DNA of 64,000 nucleotides. It comes from Lactiplantibacillus pentosus. GTDB lineage: Bacteria; Bacillota; Bacilli; Lactobacillales; Lactobacillaceae. Position 1 is the first letter of the stretch. Each line of letters opens with the position of its first letter. Below, piece by piece: positions 7,703 through 16,620 of this stretch. The position numbers were made by a program, and so were the translations under genes. Below the pieces are notes generated by a model, which had not been told where the DNA came from, made no database searches, and saw only the letters and a program-made list of their open reading frames with translations. The DNA lies in NCBI RefSeq assembly GCF_003641185.1, contig NZ_CP032757.1, forward strand, positions 868,001 through 932,000. The letters are read 5' to 3'.

Positions 7703-8455
7703 GTGGCAAAAAGTGTGATTGAAACCTTACAAGACCACCGGACTCGGCGGTTGTTCACGGATGAACCCGTCAGTGATGACCAGTTAGCCGAAATTATCAC
7801 GATGGCACAACGGATGCCGACCAGTCAGTATTTACAGGCATATAGCTTGATTGAGATTACCAAACCAGCGTTGCGGCAACAATTAGCTGAGATTACCACG
7901 ATGCCAACGGTCGGCGAACATGGCCGACTATTCGTGGTATTAGCGGACCAGCACCGTAACGTTCAGTTGGCACCGGGCGCAACCACGCGCCAAGCGCTCA
8001 GTGAGTTTGATCGGTTCGTCGGCAGTATTGAAGATGCCACGCTGATGACCGCGGCGATGGTGATGGTGGCCGAAAGTCTTGGACTAGGGACGGTCGTGCT
8101 GGGGTCAATCAACAATGATACGCAAGCGGTCATTGACGCGTTGAAGCTGCCCGACTTGACCCTACCAGTATTTGGCTTGCAGCTGGGACATCCGGCTGAC
8201 GTGCCAGAAGTGAAGCCCCGGCTAGGTCTTTCAGCAGTATTGTTTAAGGATCAATATGCAGAACCGACCACGTATCAAGACGAGTTGACTCGTTTTGATG
8301 GCGTGTTGAATCAGTATTACCAACATCGTAGCAGTCATGCTCGGACCGAACATTTAGCCCACATGACGGCCGAAGCGACCCATTCAGCGGCTAAACGACG
8401 GGAATTCTTGAATATTGCGCGTCGGCAAGGGTTCTTACCGGAACTAGATCACTAG
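7703..8455 (+). CDS. NfrA-type nitroreductase / flavin reductase
   Basis: 250 residues, typical of FMN-dependent NAD(P)H oxidoreductases of the NfrA/FRP branch. The N-terminus IETLQDHRTRRLFTDEPVSDDQLAEIITMAQRMPTS is the characteristic FMN phosphate-binding block (HRxxRxF), and GLGTVVLGSINND and LQLGHPAD match the central and GxP-type motifs. The last 80 residues hold the arm typical of this subfamily. The substrate (flavin, nitroaromatic or quinone) is not predictable. Second gene of a two-gene operon. Confidence 0.88.
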   Translation: MAKSVIETLQDHRTRRLFTDEPVSDDQLAEIITMAQRMPTSQYLQAYSLIEITKPALRQQLAEITTMPTVGEHGRLFVVLADQHRNVQLAPGATTRQALSEFDRFVGSIEDATLMTAAMVMVAESLGLGTVVLGSINNDTQAVIDALKLPDLTLPVFGLQLGHPADVPEVKPRLGLSAVLFKDQYAEPTTYQDELTRFDGVLNQYYQHRSSHARTEHLAHMTAEATHSAAKRREFLNIARRQGFLPELDH

Positions 8456-8526
8456 TTAACGAGGACAACTTGTTGCGACTAAGCGATGTGAATCAGTATT
8501 GAATAAACCTGTAAATTAAACGTTTG

Positions 8527-8567
8527 AAAGCCACGTCATCGAAGTTGAATCGATGGCGTGGCTTTTT
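8527..8567 (+). terminator. Intrinsic terminator of the nitroreductase operon
   Basis: AAAGCCACGTCATCGA / TCGATGGCGTGGCTTTTT. Confidence 0.9.
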
Positions 8568-8908
8568 GGCATGCTGTATGAGCGCTGAGAGGAAGCGACA
8601 GAGACGATGGCGTTTATGGCTGAAACTTTCCAGGCTGATGATGAATGACTTCGATGATCTTGTGACAACTAATAACATCGACGAATAAGTTTTTAAGTTA
8701 AAATAAAATTAGTTATTCAAAAAACTCTCATTGTATTTTAATTTAAAGCAAGCGTGATTCTGCCAATTCAAACGGATGCTTGTTTTAGCGTTTCAGACGC
8801 GAACCAGATTCAACCGGCATAACTGTCCGTTGTGAGCAAACGCTGTTGTGCAATAGTCAATTGGCAGTATCCGGCAAACATAATCATTTTTGAGAGGGGG
8901 AATGACGA
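8568..8908 (+). other. Intergenic region upstream of an MFS gene
   Basis: No gene seen. A+T-rich stretch around 8690-8750, followed by a weak hairpin AAAGCAAGC / GCTTGTTTT (about 8746-8787) that could be a terminator of an unknown short transcript or part of the MFS leader. No convincing promoter picked. Confidence 0.3.
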
Positions 8909-10105
8909 TTGATCAATCCAAATTTCAGTAAGCTAGTCTTTGGGCGGGCCATCGGTAATGCCGGCGATAGTATTTACATGATTGCGATGAACTGGTTTAT
9001 TCTCAAACTAACCGATAGTGCTTTGTGGATTGGCATCATGAACGCAGCCATTGTGTTGCCAGGCATTCTATTGTTTTTATTTGGGAGTACGATCGACAAG
9101 CATTCCAAACGTCGATTGCTGGTGGCCGTTGAGTTCTCACAATTAGTGGTCGTCGTATTATTGATTGTGGCGTTGCTGGCGCACGTTAAGCTAGCGGGCG
9201 TCTACGTCATTTTGGTCTTCATCGCGGCGTTGTTCGGCTCCTTAGCCTATCCCATTCAAGACGCCTTGGTGCCATTGATTGTCAAAAAGGATGAACTGGT
9301 CCAGGCACAGGAATACATGTCGATTGCTTACAAGGGGACCGACTATGTGTTTAACGCGTTGTCGGGGTTTCTGATTGGGCTGTTGTCGGTACTCGGAATC
9401 CTCATTGCGGATGCAGTCACCTTCGTCGTGACGGTCCTGACGTTTAATCGAATCAAGGTGCACGAGCCGCACCACCAACCTGCCGAAACGTCTGAGCCTT
9501 ACTTTCAACAAGTACTGGTCGGCTTTAAGATCATTTCGAAAAATCGATTATTGGGCTTATTGACGTTTTCCAGTGCCGTTTTGAACTTCTTTTTCGGTGG
9601 GTTGAACACGTACGTGGTATTATTTGGCCGGCACTTTGGTGGTTCAATCTATTATGGGATTCTGGAATCAATGTCCGCAGTCGGGACGTTAGTGGGGATG
9701 ACGTTGTTATACCGGAGTTTAAAACGATTGTCGGTTCGCGTTGCATATCTGATTGGCAATCTAGGTTGCACGATATTCATGTTCTTGACGGTCGTCACAT
9801 TCAATCAATTTTGGGCGTTTGCGGTGGTCTATTTAGGAAGCTTTATTTTCCTAGGCTTGACCCAAGTGTATGAAACGCCAATGATTCAAGCCAGTGTGGC
9901 CGCAGATCAACTTGGTAAGGTCATGACCAGCTTTTATACCCTGGTCTCCATCACGCTCCCACTAGGTTCAATCGCCTTTGCTTACCTAGCCGACCGCTTC
10001 GATTTACGACTCTTTCTCTTCTTATTCGGCGTATTCGACGCCGTGGTGTTCCTATTATTCGCGCTCAGCCGGTCCTTCAGGCGGGTGGATGACTTGCAAT
10101 TATAA
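8909..10105 (+). CDS. Major facilitator superfamily transporter (12-TM exporter type)
   Basis: 398 residues with about twelve hydrophobic segments. It starts FSKLVFGRAIGNAGDSIYMIAMNWFILKLTDSALWIG, the pattern of the EntS/MefA-like exporter branch, and has STIDKHSKRRLL after TM2, equivalent to the DRxxRR loop. TTG start at 8909 with GAGAGGGGG eight bases ahead; a nearby ATG at 8902 is out of frame. Monocistronic. Probably a drug or small-molecule exporter; substrate not predictable. Confidence 0.85.
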   Translation: MINPNFSKLVFGRAIGNAGDSIYMIAMNWFILKLTDSALWIGIMNAAIVLPGILLFLFGSTIDKHSKRRLLVAVEFSQLVVVVLLIVALLAHVKLAGVYVILVFIAALFGSLAYPIQDALVPLIVKKDELVQAQEYMSIAYKGTDYVFNALSGFLIGLLSVLGILIADAVTFVVTVLTFNRIKVHEPHHQPAETSEPYFQQVLVGFKIISKNRLLGLLTFSSAVLNFFFGGLNTYVVLFGRHFGGSIYYGILESMSAVGTLVGMTLLYRSLKRLSVRVAYLIGNLGCTIFMFLTVVTFNQFWAFAVVYLGSFIFLGLTQVYETPMIQASVAADQLGKVMTSFYTLVSITLPLGSIAFAYLADRFDLRLFLFLFGVFDAVVFLLFALSRSFRRVDDLQL

Positions 10106-10146
10106 TTAATTTGGCCGGTATACATATGGGGGCTGTGGTCAAATGA

Positions 10147-10196
10147 AAATCGGCGTCCCAACATCAGTGATTGCGATTGATGTTGGGACGCCGATT
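10147..10196. terminator. Bidirectional terminator between MFS gene and glpK
   Basis: AAATCGGCGTCCCAACATCA and its exact complement around an 11-nt loop, between convergent genes. Confidence 0.85.
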
Positions 10197-10201
10197 TCTG
10201 G

Positions 10202-11698
10202 TTAGTGTTTAAATAATTGCGCCGCTTTCACGGCTGTTTGCCAGCCCTGATAGAGGGTCGTGCGTTGTTCTTCAGACATCTGGGGCTTGAAAACGTGGCC
10301 GGCTTGGTGAATGGCTTTGATTTCGGCTAAGTCTTGCCAATAGCCGACTGCGAGCCCCGCTAAAAAGGCGGCCCCGAGTGCGGTGGTTTCCAAGTCAGCG
10401 GCCCGAATGATTTCGACGTTCGAGATGTCCGCCTGAAATTGCATCAGCCAGTCATTACGGGTCGCACCGCCATCGACCATTAGTGTTGGCATGGTGATGT
10501 GGGCGTCGTGTTTCATCGTGTCGATGACGTCGCGGGATTGATAGGCCAGCGATTGGAGTGTTGCTTTGACAAAATCAGCCCGGGTCGTGCCGCGGGTCAA
10601 ACCGAAGACGGCGCCTCGGGTCTCAGAATCCCAGTACGGCGCGCCTAAACCAGTGAATGCGGGAACAACATACACTTCGTCGTGACTGGTGGCTTGACGG
10701 GCCAGCGTTTCAGATTCAGGGGCCGTTTCAATCAGTTGCATGCCATCGCGGAGCCACTGAATCGCGGAACCAGCAACAAAAATCGAGCCTTCCAGGGCGT
10801 AATTGACTTCGCCGTTGAGACCGTATGCAATCTTGGTTAGGAGATTGTGGTCGGAAAGTTGCGGTTGTTGGCCGAGATTCATCACGGTGAAGGCGCCAGT
10901 GCCGTATGTATTCTTGACCATGCCGGGTTCAAACGCCATTTGACCAAATAAGGCGGCTTGCTGGTCACCGGCCATCCCACTGATTGGAATTTGGCTGCCA
11001 TACAGCAAGTAATCCTTAGTTGTGCCGTAAATTTCAGAGTTAGACCGCACCGTTGGCAACATCGCAGTTGGAATTCGCAATAGGTCTAGAATCGTCTGGT
11101 CCCATTGGAGATCGTGAATGTTGAATAGCATTGTTCGACTCGCATTCGTGTAGTCGGTGACGTGCGTCGTCCCCCCAGTGAGTTTCCAAACCAACCAAGT
11201 ATCGATTGTCCCAAAGAGCAGTTCGCCCTTTTCCGCACGTCGTTGGGCACCCGGAACATGGTCTAAGATCCACCGAATTTTAGTGGCCGAGAAGTAGGCG
11301 TCGGTCACCAGACCAGTGTGGCGATGAATCAGGTCCCCGTATCCGTCGGCGATAAGTTGTTCAGCCAGTGGGGCAGTTTGCCGGGACTGCCAGACGATGG
11401 CGTTGTGAATCGGAAGTCCGGTTTGTTTGTCCCAAACGACCGTTGTTTCCCGCTGATTCGTGATGCCAATGGCCTTAATTTGATTGGGTTTTAAGTCGGC
11501 TGAGATGAGCACGTCCGCAATCGTTGATGAGACGGCGTTCCAGATTTCAGTCGCATTGTGTTCGACCCAGCCAGGTTGGGGAAAGTATTGTGGAAATTCA
11601 CGCTGGGCCTCGGCGACCTTTTGACCGGCGTGATTGAAAATAATGGCCCGGGTACTGGTGGTCCCCTCATCGATGGCCATAATATATTGCGCAGACAT
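10202..11698 (-). CDS. glpK: Glycerol kinase
   Basis: 498 residues, the standard FGGY-kinase length. N-terminal ATP site [15 protein letters not shown], the glycerol-binding region [33 protein letters not shown], and the C-terminal signature [18 protein letters not shown]. Converts glycerol to glycerol-3-phosphate. In enterococcal GlpK the loop before the MAGDQQ block contains a His phosphorylated by HPr (YHFYG); here it is Y230-L-L-Y-G, so that regulation should be absent. No glpD or glpF neighbours. ATG preceded by TTGGAGGA. A perfect cre overlaps the expected transcription start. Confidence 0.96.
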   Translation of the reverse strand: MSAQYIMAIDEGTTSTRAIIFNHAGQKVAEAQREFPQYFPQPGWVEHNATEIWNAVSSTIADVLISADLKPNQIKAIGITNQRETTVVWDKQTGLPIHNAIVWQSRQTAPLAEQLIADGYGDLIHRHTGLVTDAYFSATKIRWILDHVPGAQRRAEKGELLFGTIDTWLVWKLTGGTTHVTDYTNASRTMLFNIHDLQWDQTILDLLRIPTAMLPTVRSNSEIYGTTKDYLLYGSQIPISGMAGDQQAALFGQMAFEPGMVKNTYGTGAFTVMNLGQQPQLSDHNLLTKIAYGLNGEVNYALEGSIFVAGSAIQWLRDGMQLIETAPESETLARQATSHDEVYVVPAFTGLGAPYWDSETRGAVFGLTRGTTRADFVKATLQSLAYQSRDVIDTMKHDAHITMPTLMVDGGATRNDWLMQFQADISNVEIIRAADLETTALGAAFLAGLAVGYWQDLAEIKAIHQAGHVFKPQMSEEQRTTLYQGWQTAVKAAQLFKH

Positions 11699-11717
11699 AG
11701 TTGTTCCTCCAAGTTGT

Positions 11718-11769
11718 TGAAATCGATAACATCAAGTTTGAGTCTAGCACGCTTAAGAAAATTTGTGAA
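11718..11769 (-). promoter_or_regulatory. glpK promoter and cre site
   Basis: Read leftwards: TTCACA (11769-11764), 17-nt spacer, TAGACT (11746-11741). TGAAATCGATAACA at 11718-11731 fits the cre consensus at all positions and lies at about +3 to +16, where CcpA would block transcription. Confidence 0.7.
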
Positions 11770-11937
11770 TAAATATCAAAAACTTAATAAAGCCGGCAGG
11801 AGTGCCAACCTGGCTGGATTTTTGACGGCTGCACCCATACCAATCCGGATTGATGGCGTAAGGGCTACCATCGCCAATAGATTAATAAGCCGATTGTACA
11901 AGCGTTAGTAACGGTATTGAACGAAGCTTAAGGAATG

Positions 11938-11966
11938 TTTGAAAAATAGACCAATCTGATTATAAT
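11938..11966 (+). promoter_or_regulatory. Putative promoter of the DUF2812-like gene
   Basis: TTTGAA (11938-11943), 17-nt spacer, TATAAT (11961-11966), 38 nt before the chosen ATG. Confidence 0.55.
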
Positions 11967-12003
11967 GGGGAGTCATATCATTGAGAAATGGAGGATTCCC
12001 ACC

Positions 12004-12786
12004 ATGCAAAAACACCGATTTTATTTAAAAGGCTCGGCCGCGGAAGTCGCCTGGCTCAATCGTCAAGCAGACGCTGGCTATCAACTCGCCGCCATTCATG
12101 GATGTACGTACCAATTCGAAGCGACGCCAACTGCGAAGCACGTGGTCGCTGAATACTTGCCAAAGACGACCTTAGACCTGATGACCCCCGTCTTCAAACC
12201 GTTCGCGACCCACGTCTTTCACGATGATTTGGCAGTGGTCTATTCCCCAGTGACACCGGACCAACGGGTGGTCAATGATGATGCCCAGTACCGGTTAGCC
12301 GCTTATCGGCATGCGCGGGACGTCGCCTTGAATTGGCTGAATGGCTGGGTGCTCGCCATCTGGTTACTGATGAGTGCCGCAATCGTCTTGAGTTCTCAAT
12401 TACAGGCGACACCACTTTTGACGCGGATTTTACTGACTAGTCTGGGCTTGGGTGCCGCTCTGATCGTCTTAGGAATCGTGATTGGTGCCCGTGCAGCATT
12501 GCGCTGCCACCGCGAAGTTTGCCGCTTGATTCAGGTGACCGGTGATGACCAAGATACCTGGAAACCAACTTTTCACGTGCTATTCAAACACCAAGCTGCG
12601 TTGCCAGATACGGAGCAGTGGGCAGACCTGGGCCAGTGGCAATTGACGATGCAAAACCAGCAGGGCGATTATTATTTTGATTTAAGAACGACTCTGAGTG
12701 AATTAGAGATTCGCCGCACGATTGCCAAGCTAGTCGCCGATAAGGACTTTACCGTCATGTCGTGGCTTGGTTTGTATTCCATTTGA
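12004..12786 (+). CDS. DUF2812-like membrane protein
   Basis: 260 residues from the ATG at 12004, chosen because GGAGG sits ten bases ahead; the frame is open for 13 more codons upstream without a ribosome site. The N-terminal domain (KHRFYLKGSAAEVAWLNRQADAGYQLAAIHGCTYQFE) resembles the DUF2812 fold of small domains often found with PadR regulators. Two hydrophobic segments follow (about residues 107-130 and 138-160), then a soluble C-terminal part. No PadR gene is adjacent. Function unknown. Confidence 0.65.
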   Translation: MQKHRFYLKGSAAEVAWLNRQADAGYQLAAIHGCTYQFEATPTAKHVVAEYLPKTTLDLMTPVFKPFATHVFHDDLAVVYSPVTPDQRVVNDDAQYRLAAYRHARDVALNWLNGWVLAIWLLMSAAIVLSSQLQATPLLTRILLTSLGLGAALIVLGIVIGARAALRCHREVCRLIQVTGDDQDTWKPTFHVLFKHQAALPDTEQWADLGQWQLTMQNQQGDYYFDLRTTLSELEIRRTIAKLVADKDFTVMSWLGLYSI

Positions 12787-12838
12787 CCATTAAATAAAAT
12801 CAATATGTGAAATTAGTGTGAATTATTTTAATAAACGC

Positions 12839-12867
12839 TTGTGTTTTATCAAAAAAGCGTGTATAAA
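12839..12867 (+). promoter_or_regulatory. Promoter of the tRNA-Asn gene
   Basis: TTGTGT (12839-12844), 17-nt spacer, TATAAA (12862-12867), 15 nt before the tRNA. Confidence 0.6.
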
Positions 12868-12882
12868 TAACGACATAGACAT

Positions 12883-12954
12883 TGCCCGGTAGTTCAGCGG
12901 TAGAATAATTGACTGTTAATCAAGAGGTCGCTGGTTCGATCCCAGCCCGGGCAG
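12883..12954 (+). tRNA. tRNA-Asn(GTT)
   Basis: Complete cloverleaf: acceptor TGCCCGG / CCGGGCA with discriminator G, D-arm GTTC / GAAT, anticodon loop CTGTTAA giving anticodon GTT, and T-arm GCTGG-TTCGATC-CCAGC. No encoded CCA. The top pair of the anticodon stem is an A27-G43 mismatch and the D-arm is unlike the usual firmicute tRNA-Asn. U1-A72 and G73 fit asparagine identity. Confidence 0.88.
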
Positions 12955-12978
12955 TTGCTCAATGTCATGAATGGTTGT

Positions 12979-13016
12979 AGCGGTATCTTCAGAGATACCG
13001 CTTTTGTCGACATCAT
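12979..13016 (+). terminator. Terminator after tRNA-Asn
   Basis: AGCGGTATCT / AGATACCGCT stem with a short TTTTG tail, 25 nt after the tRNA. Confidence 0.65.
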
Positions 13017-13098
13017 TACTAACCACTACCGGAAAATATTGGTTAATCGGATGTCCCGTAGCTTTAGAAAGTCTTAATTAAAAAAGTTCTGACAAACC

Positions 13099-13136
13099 TT
13101 GACTATTCTTGACTAAGCTCGTATACTTACTATATA
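13099..13136 (+). promoter_or_regulatory. Two overlapping promoters of the spx gene
   Basis: TTGACT (13099-13104)-17-TATACT (13122-13127), and TTGACT (13109-13114)-16-TATATA (13131-13136). Confidence 0.7.
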
Positions 13137-13184
13137 AAAGTAAGTGGTGTAATGGCCCTTACTGAAACTTAGGAGGAATTCATC

Positions 13185-13607
13185 GTGACAGTAAACTTAT
13201 ATTATTCAACGTCCAGCAAGTCCAGTCGTAGTGCGCGCGCATGGTTAGTTGAAAATAACATTCCATTTAATGAACGCGACATTATTGCTAATCCTCTGGA
13301 TCGCGATGAATTGAAACAAATCCTCCGGCTCACTGAAAATGGCTTCGAGGACATCGTTTCAACGCGTTCTAAGGCTTTTAAAGCATTGCACATTGATTTG
13401 GCGGACTTAGGTTTTAATCAGTTACTAGACCTATTAGTTGAAAAACCACAGCTACTCAAGCGGCCGATTATCTATGATGGTCGGCGACTCCAAATTGGGT
13501 ATAACGAAGAAGATATTCGGGCATTTTTGCCTCGCTCAGTGCGTAAGTCTGAATTACGCGAAATTCAACAAAAACTCTATGATGACGACCAACAAGCAGT
13601 TGGCTAA
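13185..13607 (+). CDS. spx: Spx-family RNA polymerase-binding regulator without the CxxC switch
   Basis: 140 residues in the ArsC/Spx fold. The body matches Spx closely (LRLTENGFEDIVSTRSKAFKAL, with the Gly of the RNA-polymerase contact region; later KRPIIYDGRRLQIGYNEEDIRAFLPRSVRKSE). The N-terminal redox motif, normally CTSC, is replaced by S-K-S-S (residues 11-14), so there is no disulfide switch. It probably binds the alpha subunit C-terminal domain constitutively and is set by level or proteolysis. GTG start behind AGGAGG. Monocistronic with tandem promoters. Confidence 0.9.
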   Translation: MTVNLYYSTSSKSSRSARAWLVENNIPFNERDIIANPLDRDELKQILRLTENGFEDIVSTRSKAFKALHIDLADLGFNQLLDLLVEKPQLLKRPIIYDGRRLQIGYNEEDIRAFLPRSVRKSELREIQQKLYDDDQQAVG

Positions 13608-13617
13608 CCTTCATCAT

Positions 13618-13649
13618 AACGTCGTTACAACTCGTAGCGGCGTTTTTTG
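13618..13649 (+). terminator. Intrinsic terminator of spx
   Basis: AACGTCGTTAC / GTAGCGGCGTT stem (with wobble pairs) followed by TTTTTT. Confidence 0.8.
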
Positions 13650-13893
13650 TTTGCCATCAACTCGGCTAAGAAGACTAACCTCAATGCTTGCCTGAGTTGC
13701 AATTGCGAGTGACATTGGCCCGCGGCAAGTGGCGTCGGCGCCGGAATGTCAATGATTAGCGACCACTGCAATTGGACGGTACTTAACTAGTTACCATTCG
13801 ACTTGGATCAAACTTGAAAAGGCAAATGATTTGGTAAGGAATGGTGAATTGTGTACAATGTAAAAAGAATGAATAGAAATGGAGCGCATCAAC

Positions 13894-14115
13894 ATGAGTG
13901 AACAAGACCAAACTGCTTGGGCGATTCAAGCATTAACAGACCTGCGCACGGCGGATAATCAAGTCGTCATCGATAGTGTCATCAAAGTGTTAGACGACCA
14001 GCAAGCTGAAATCGAAAGCTTACGCGGATCAATGGAAGGGCAGCTCTGGAGCCCGACTAGTTGGCATCAGGACCAACAAGCCCGCCACGCCGGTCAGGAC
14101 AATTCTAAAGCTTAA
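13894..14115 (+). CDS. Small acidic hypothetical protein, 73 residues
   Basis: Not recognised. ATG at 13894 chosen because GGAG lies nine bases ahead; an upstream in-frame ATG at 13879 lacks a site. Soluble, acidic and Gln-rich, with a short amphipathic helix (NQVVIDSVIKVLDDQQAEIESLRGSM) that could be coiled-coil. A TTGGTA-17-TACAAT promoter (13831-13859) and a strong terminator frame it, supporting expression. Confidence 0.65.
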   Translation: MSEQDQTAWAIQALTDLRTADNQVVIDSVIKVLDDQQAEIESLRGSMEGQLWSPTSWHQDQQARHAGQDNSKA

Positions 14116-14180
14116 GTGATCAAGCTGTATTAGCGGGTAACACCAGTAAAGCTTGGTCCTTGACCCCTGAGCACAGCATC

Positions 14181-14228
14181 AAAAAAGTCGCGACACGTAC
14201 TTGTGAAAAGACGTGTCGCGACTTTTTT
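14181..14228. terminator. Bidirectional terminator between convergent genes
   Basis: AAAAAGTCGCGACACGT and its complement with A and T runs on the two flanks. Confidence 0.9.
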
Positions 14229-14255
14229 GTATGCCGATTTAGTTAGTGGCAATTT

Positions 14256-14768
14256 TTACTGATTCGTTGCCAACCGGCCCTTGCGCAGACTGACCGCGTG
14301 CACGATCATCGCGATGACGGCACCGATTAGAATGCCCAGCGTATTGGCAATAACGTCGTTAATATCACTACTGCGATTGATGAGCCAGTGCTGCGACATG
14401 AAGTATTGTAAGCTCTCGATGCCGGCGCTAATCAATAGGCCGGTCATGCCGATGCTAATCAATGAGCGTCGTTGGAAGCGCCGTTTGAGCCCCCAGCCTA
14501 ATGGGATGGTCAATAAGATGTTTTCGAGAAAGCCAACGCCATGGAAGTACAGCCGCGTCAAGTTGACCTGACCAAAGCCCGCTGGCATGACGTACAGTGA
14601 ATGACCATCAACGGACAGTGGGGTGAATAAAATCACGCTCAGTCCGAATAAGTAAGCGAGTCCGAGTAGTCGTAGACCACGCTGCTTCGCGTTACGGGTC
14701 GCAATTAAGATGACTAGGCAACTGACCGTTGTCAGTAATAAGATAAACATGAAAGGTTCCCAGCGCAT
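14256..14768 (-). CDS. VanZ-like family membrane protein
   Basis: 170 residues, about five hydrophobic segments. The family landmarks are FLENILLTIPLGW in the middle and SSDINDVIANTLGILIG near the end (N-x-x-x-N/D-x-x-x-N pattern of VanZ/teicoplanin-resistance-like proteins). The ATG at 14768 is preferred because AAAGGAG is eight bases ahead; a GTG three codons upstream is possible. Function in lactobacilli unknown; not linked here to any glycopeptide resistance genes. Confidence 0.8.
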   Translation of the reverse strand: MRWEPFMFILLLTTVSCLVILIATRNAKQRGLRLLGLAYLFGLSVILFTPLSVDGHSLYVMPAGFGQVNLTRLYFHGVGFLENILLTIPLGWGLKRRFQRRSLISIGMTGLLISAGIESLQYFMSQHWLINRSSDINDVIANTLGILIGAVIAMIVHAVSLRKGRLATNQ

Positions 14769-15045
14769 GCCAACCACTCCTTTTCTGATTTAGGTGACGG
14801 AATTCGTCATCTGCTTACCCTTATCTTAGCGGAAGTGTCTGGAATGAAGTGGTTTCAGTAGCAGCCTTAAAGAAGTTTTTATGGATTTAAACAAACCCTA
14901 AGTAAATCAACGCTGATGAATCATCTGTTTGTCAGTGTTGGCTTAACGTTGACAAACAAGCGAGTCGCGAATGCATTGGAGCCAGCACCCAGCACAGTTG
15001 ATGAATAAACACGCAACCCGATGGCAATCCGGCGACTGTTCCTAA

Positions 15046-16443
15046 TCAGGACCGCTTATTGCGTTTAACAGTCAACGCGAGCCCAGCCACTAGCACGATG
15101 ACGATCAAGCTAAACCAGAGTGCAATCTGAGTCCCAACCGTGGTTTGAAGCTTGCTGGCGGCGTGTGGGAGGACGGTGGCACCAAATGTCATCAGGACGG
15201 CCATGATGGTAGTTCCCAGTGACCCGGCGTATTGTTGCAAGGTGTTGAACAGCGCGTTACCATCGCCAATCAAGTGCGGTGGCAGTTGTTGTAAGCCATA
15301 AGTCAAGGCGTTGTTGAAGAGGCAGGCGAATCCAATCTGGAAAATCACGAAGCCGCCGACAATCAACGCGATTGACAGGTGACGAGCGGTTAAGGCCAAG
15401 CCTAACGTCGCGAGCACGATGAAACCACTCCCAATGAAAAACGGCAACCGTGCGCCTCGCCGGTCCATCAATTTACCAGCAAATGGCGAGATGATGGCGG
15501 CGCAGAGACTACCCGCCAGCAGCATGAGGCCTGAAACCAGGGCGTTTTTCCCTAAGACTAATTGGGCGAAGTTCGGCAGGAGAAAGGTCATCCCAATCTG
15601 AATGAACTGAATCAAAAAGTAGATCAGTAGTGCGCGCGTAAAGTCGCCTTGTTTGAAAACGGTCAGGTTGATCAGCGGATGCGATGCCCGAGCGGCAATC
15701 ATGATAAAGCCAATTAGGGCGACAATCGCCAGCAGGAGTGGCAAGCCGACATAAATTAGACTGAGACCGTGGCTGCTGAAGTTGTTGACGCCAAACAGCA
15801 GGCCAATCAGGGCAACGACGATGAGGATAAATTGGCGGCCAGGAAAGGCTAATCGTTGTGGGGCATGCGGCTGTTGGATGGCTTGTGCAGTGACCAACCA
15901 CGCAATCAGACCAAATGGTAGGGTAATGCCAAAAATCAAGCGCCAAGAAGCGAGTTGGGTGACTAAGCCGCCATATGTGGGGCCGAGTGAAGGGGCCAGG
16001 GCAATTAGCATGCCCGCCGTCCCAGTGAAACGGCCTTGGGATTCAAACGGAATTTGGGTCATGATTTGTGCGAAGACCAGTGGCAGTGCAAAGCCAGTCC
16101 CAATTGCTTGAATAATCCGGCCTAGCAGCAAGACCCATAGTGAGGGCGCCAGGGCACATAACAAACCACCAAGCACAAAGGCGCTACCGCCAACATTGAT
16201 AATCGTTTGCCAGTGAAAACGCGCTTGGATAAAGGCGGTGATCACCATCGTCGCGGCGACCGCTAACAAGTAAGCCGTGGTGACCCACTGCACGGTTTCG
16301 AGTGACGTGTTGAACTGGCGCATGAGTGTCGGGAACGTCACGTTCATCGACGTTTCGACTAGAATACCGCAAAAGGCGAGAATCGCTGCGCCAAAGATGG
16401 CGGCCTTGGTCCGCGTCGTGATTTGAGTTGAATTTGATGACAT
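15046..16443 (-). CDS. DHA2-type MFS multidrug exporter (14 TM)
   Basis: 465 residues from the ATG at 16443 (GGAGG seven bases ahead; the longer reading frame adds seven residues without a site). About 14 hydrophobic segments. The motifs of the EmrB/QacA branch are present: LVETSMNVTFPTLMRQF in TM1, WVTTAYLLAVAATM in TM2, LGRIIQAIGTGFALPL, and MLIALAPSLGPTYGG (motif C) in TM5. Predicted drug:proton antiporter in the membrane. No regulator gene is adjacent. Confidence 0.88.
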   Translation of the reverse strand: MSSNSTQITTRTKAAIFGAAILAFCGILVETSMNVTFPTLMRQFNTSLETVQWVTTAYLLAVAATMVITAFIQARFHWQTIINVGGSAFVLGGLLCALAPSLWVLLLGRIIQAIGTGFALPLVFAQIMTQIPFESQGRFTGTAGMLIALAPSLGPTYGGLVTQLASWRLIFGITLPFGLIAWLVTAQAIQQPHAPQRLAFPGRQFILIVVALIGLLFGVNNFSSHGLSLIYVGLPLLLAIVALIGFIMIAARASHPLINLTVFKQGDFTRALLIYFLIQFIQIGMTFLLPNFAQLVLGKNALVSGLMLLAGSLCAAIISPFAGKLMDRRGARLPFFIGSGFIVLATLGLALTARHLSIALIVGGFVIFQIGFACLFNNALTYGLQQLPPHLIGDGNALFNTLQQYAGSLGTTIMAVLMTFGATVLPHAASKLQTTVGTQIALWFSLIVIVLVAGLALTVKRNKRS

Positions 16444-16620
16444 ATAAAAACCTCCAGTGATCAAGGCCAGCTCGTTTCTGATGTGAAACGATGCTTTTCT
16501 TGGTCAACGGAGGTTCCGTGGCAAAGATATACAAGCATTTAAAGATGACCTTGTGTCATAATTGATTGCTTTAATGATGCTTTAAGCTTAGCATAATCTT
16601 TTTTAGATTGTCAGTAAAAC

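Noticed and set aside
11780..11830. Hairpin AGCCGGCAGG / ACCTGGCTGG upstream of glpK as a terminator.
   Set aside because: Arms pair poorly and no gene on the plus strand would use it.
13202..13393. Antisense frame over spx and other minus-strand shadows.
   Set aside because: Overlap well-supported genes and have no independent signals.
16540..16615. Terminator for the polyphosphate operon.
   Set aside because: The hairpin ATGCT / AGCAT with a T run is oriented for the plus strand, not for the operon; no terminator for ppx could be assigned.
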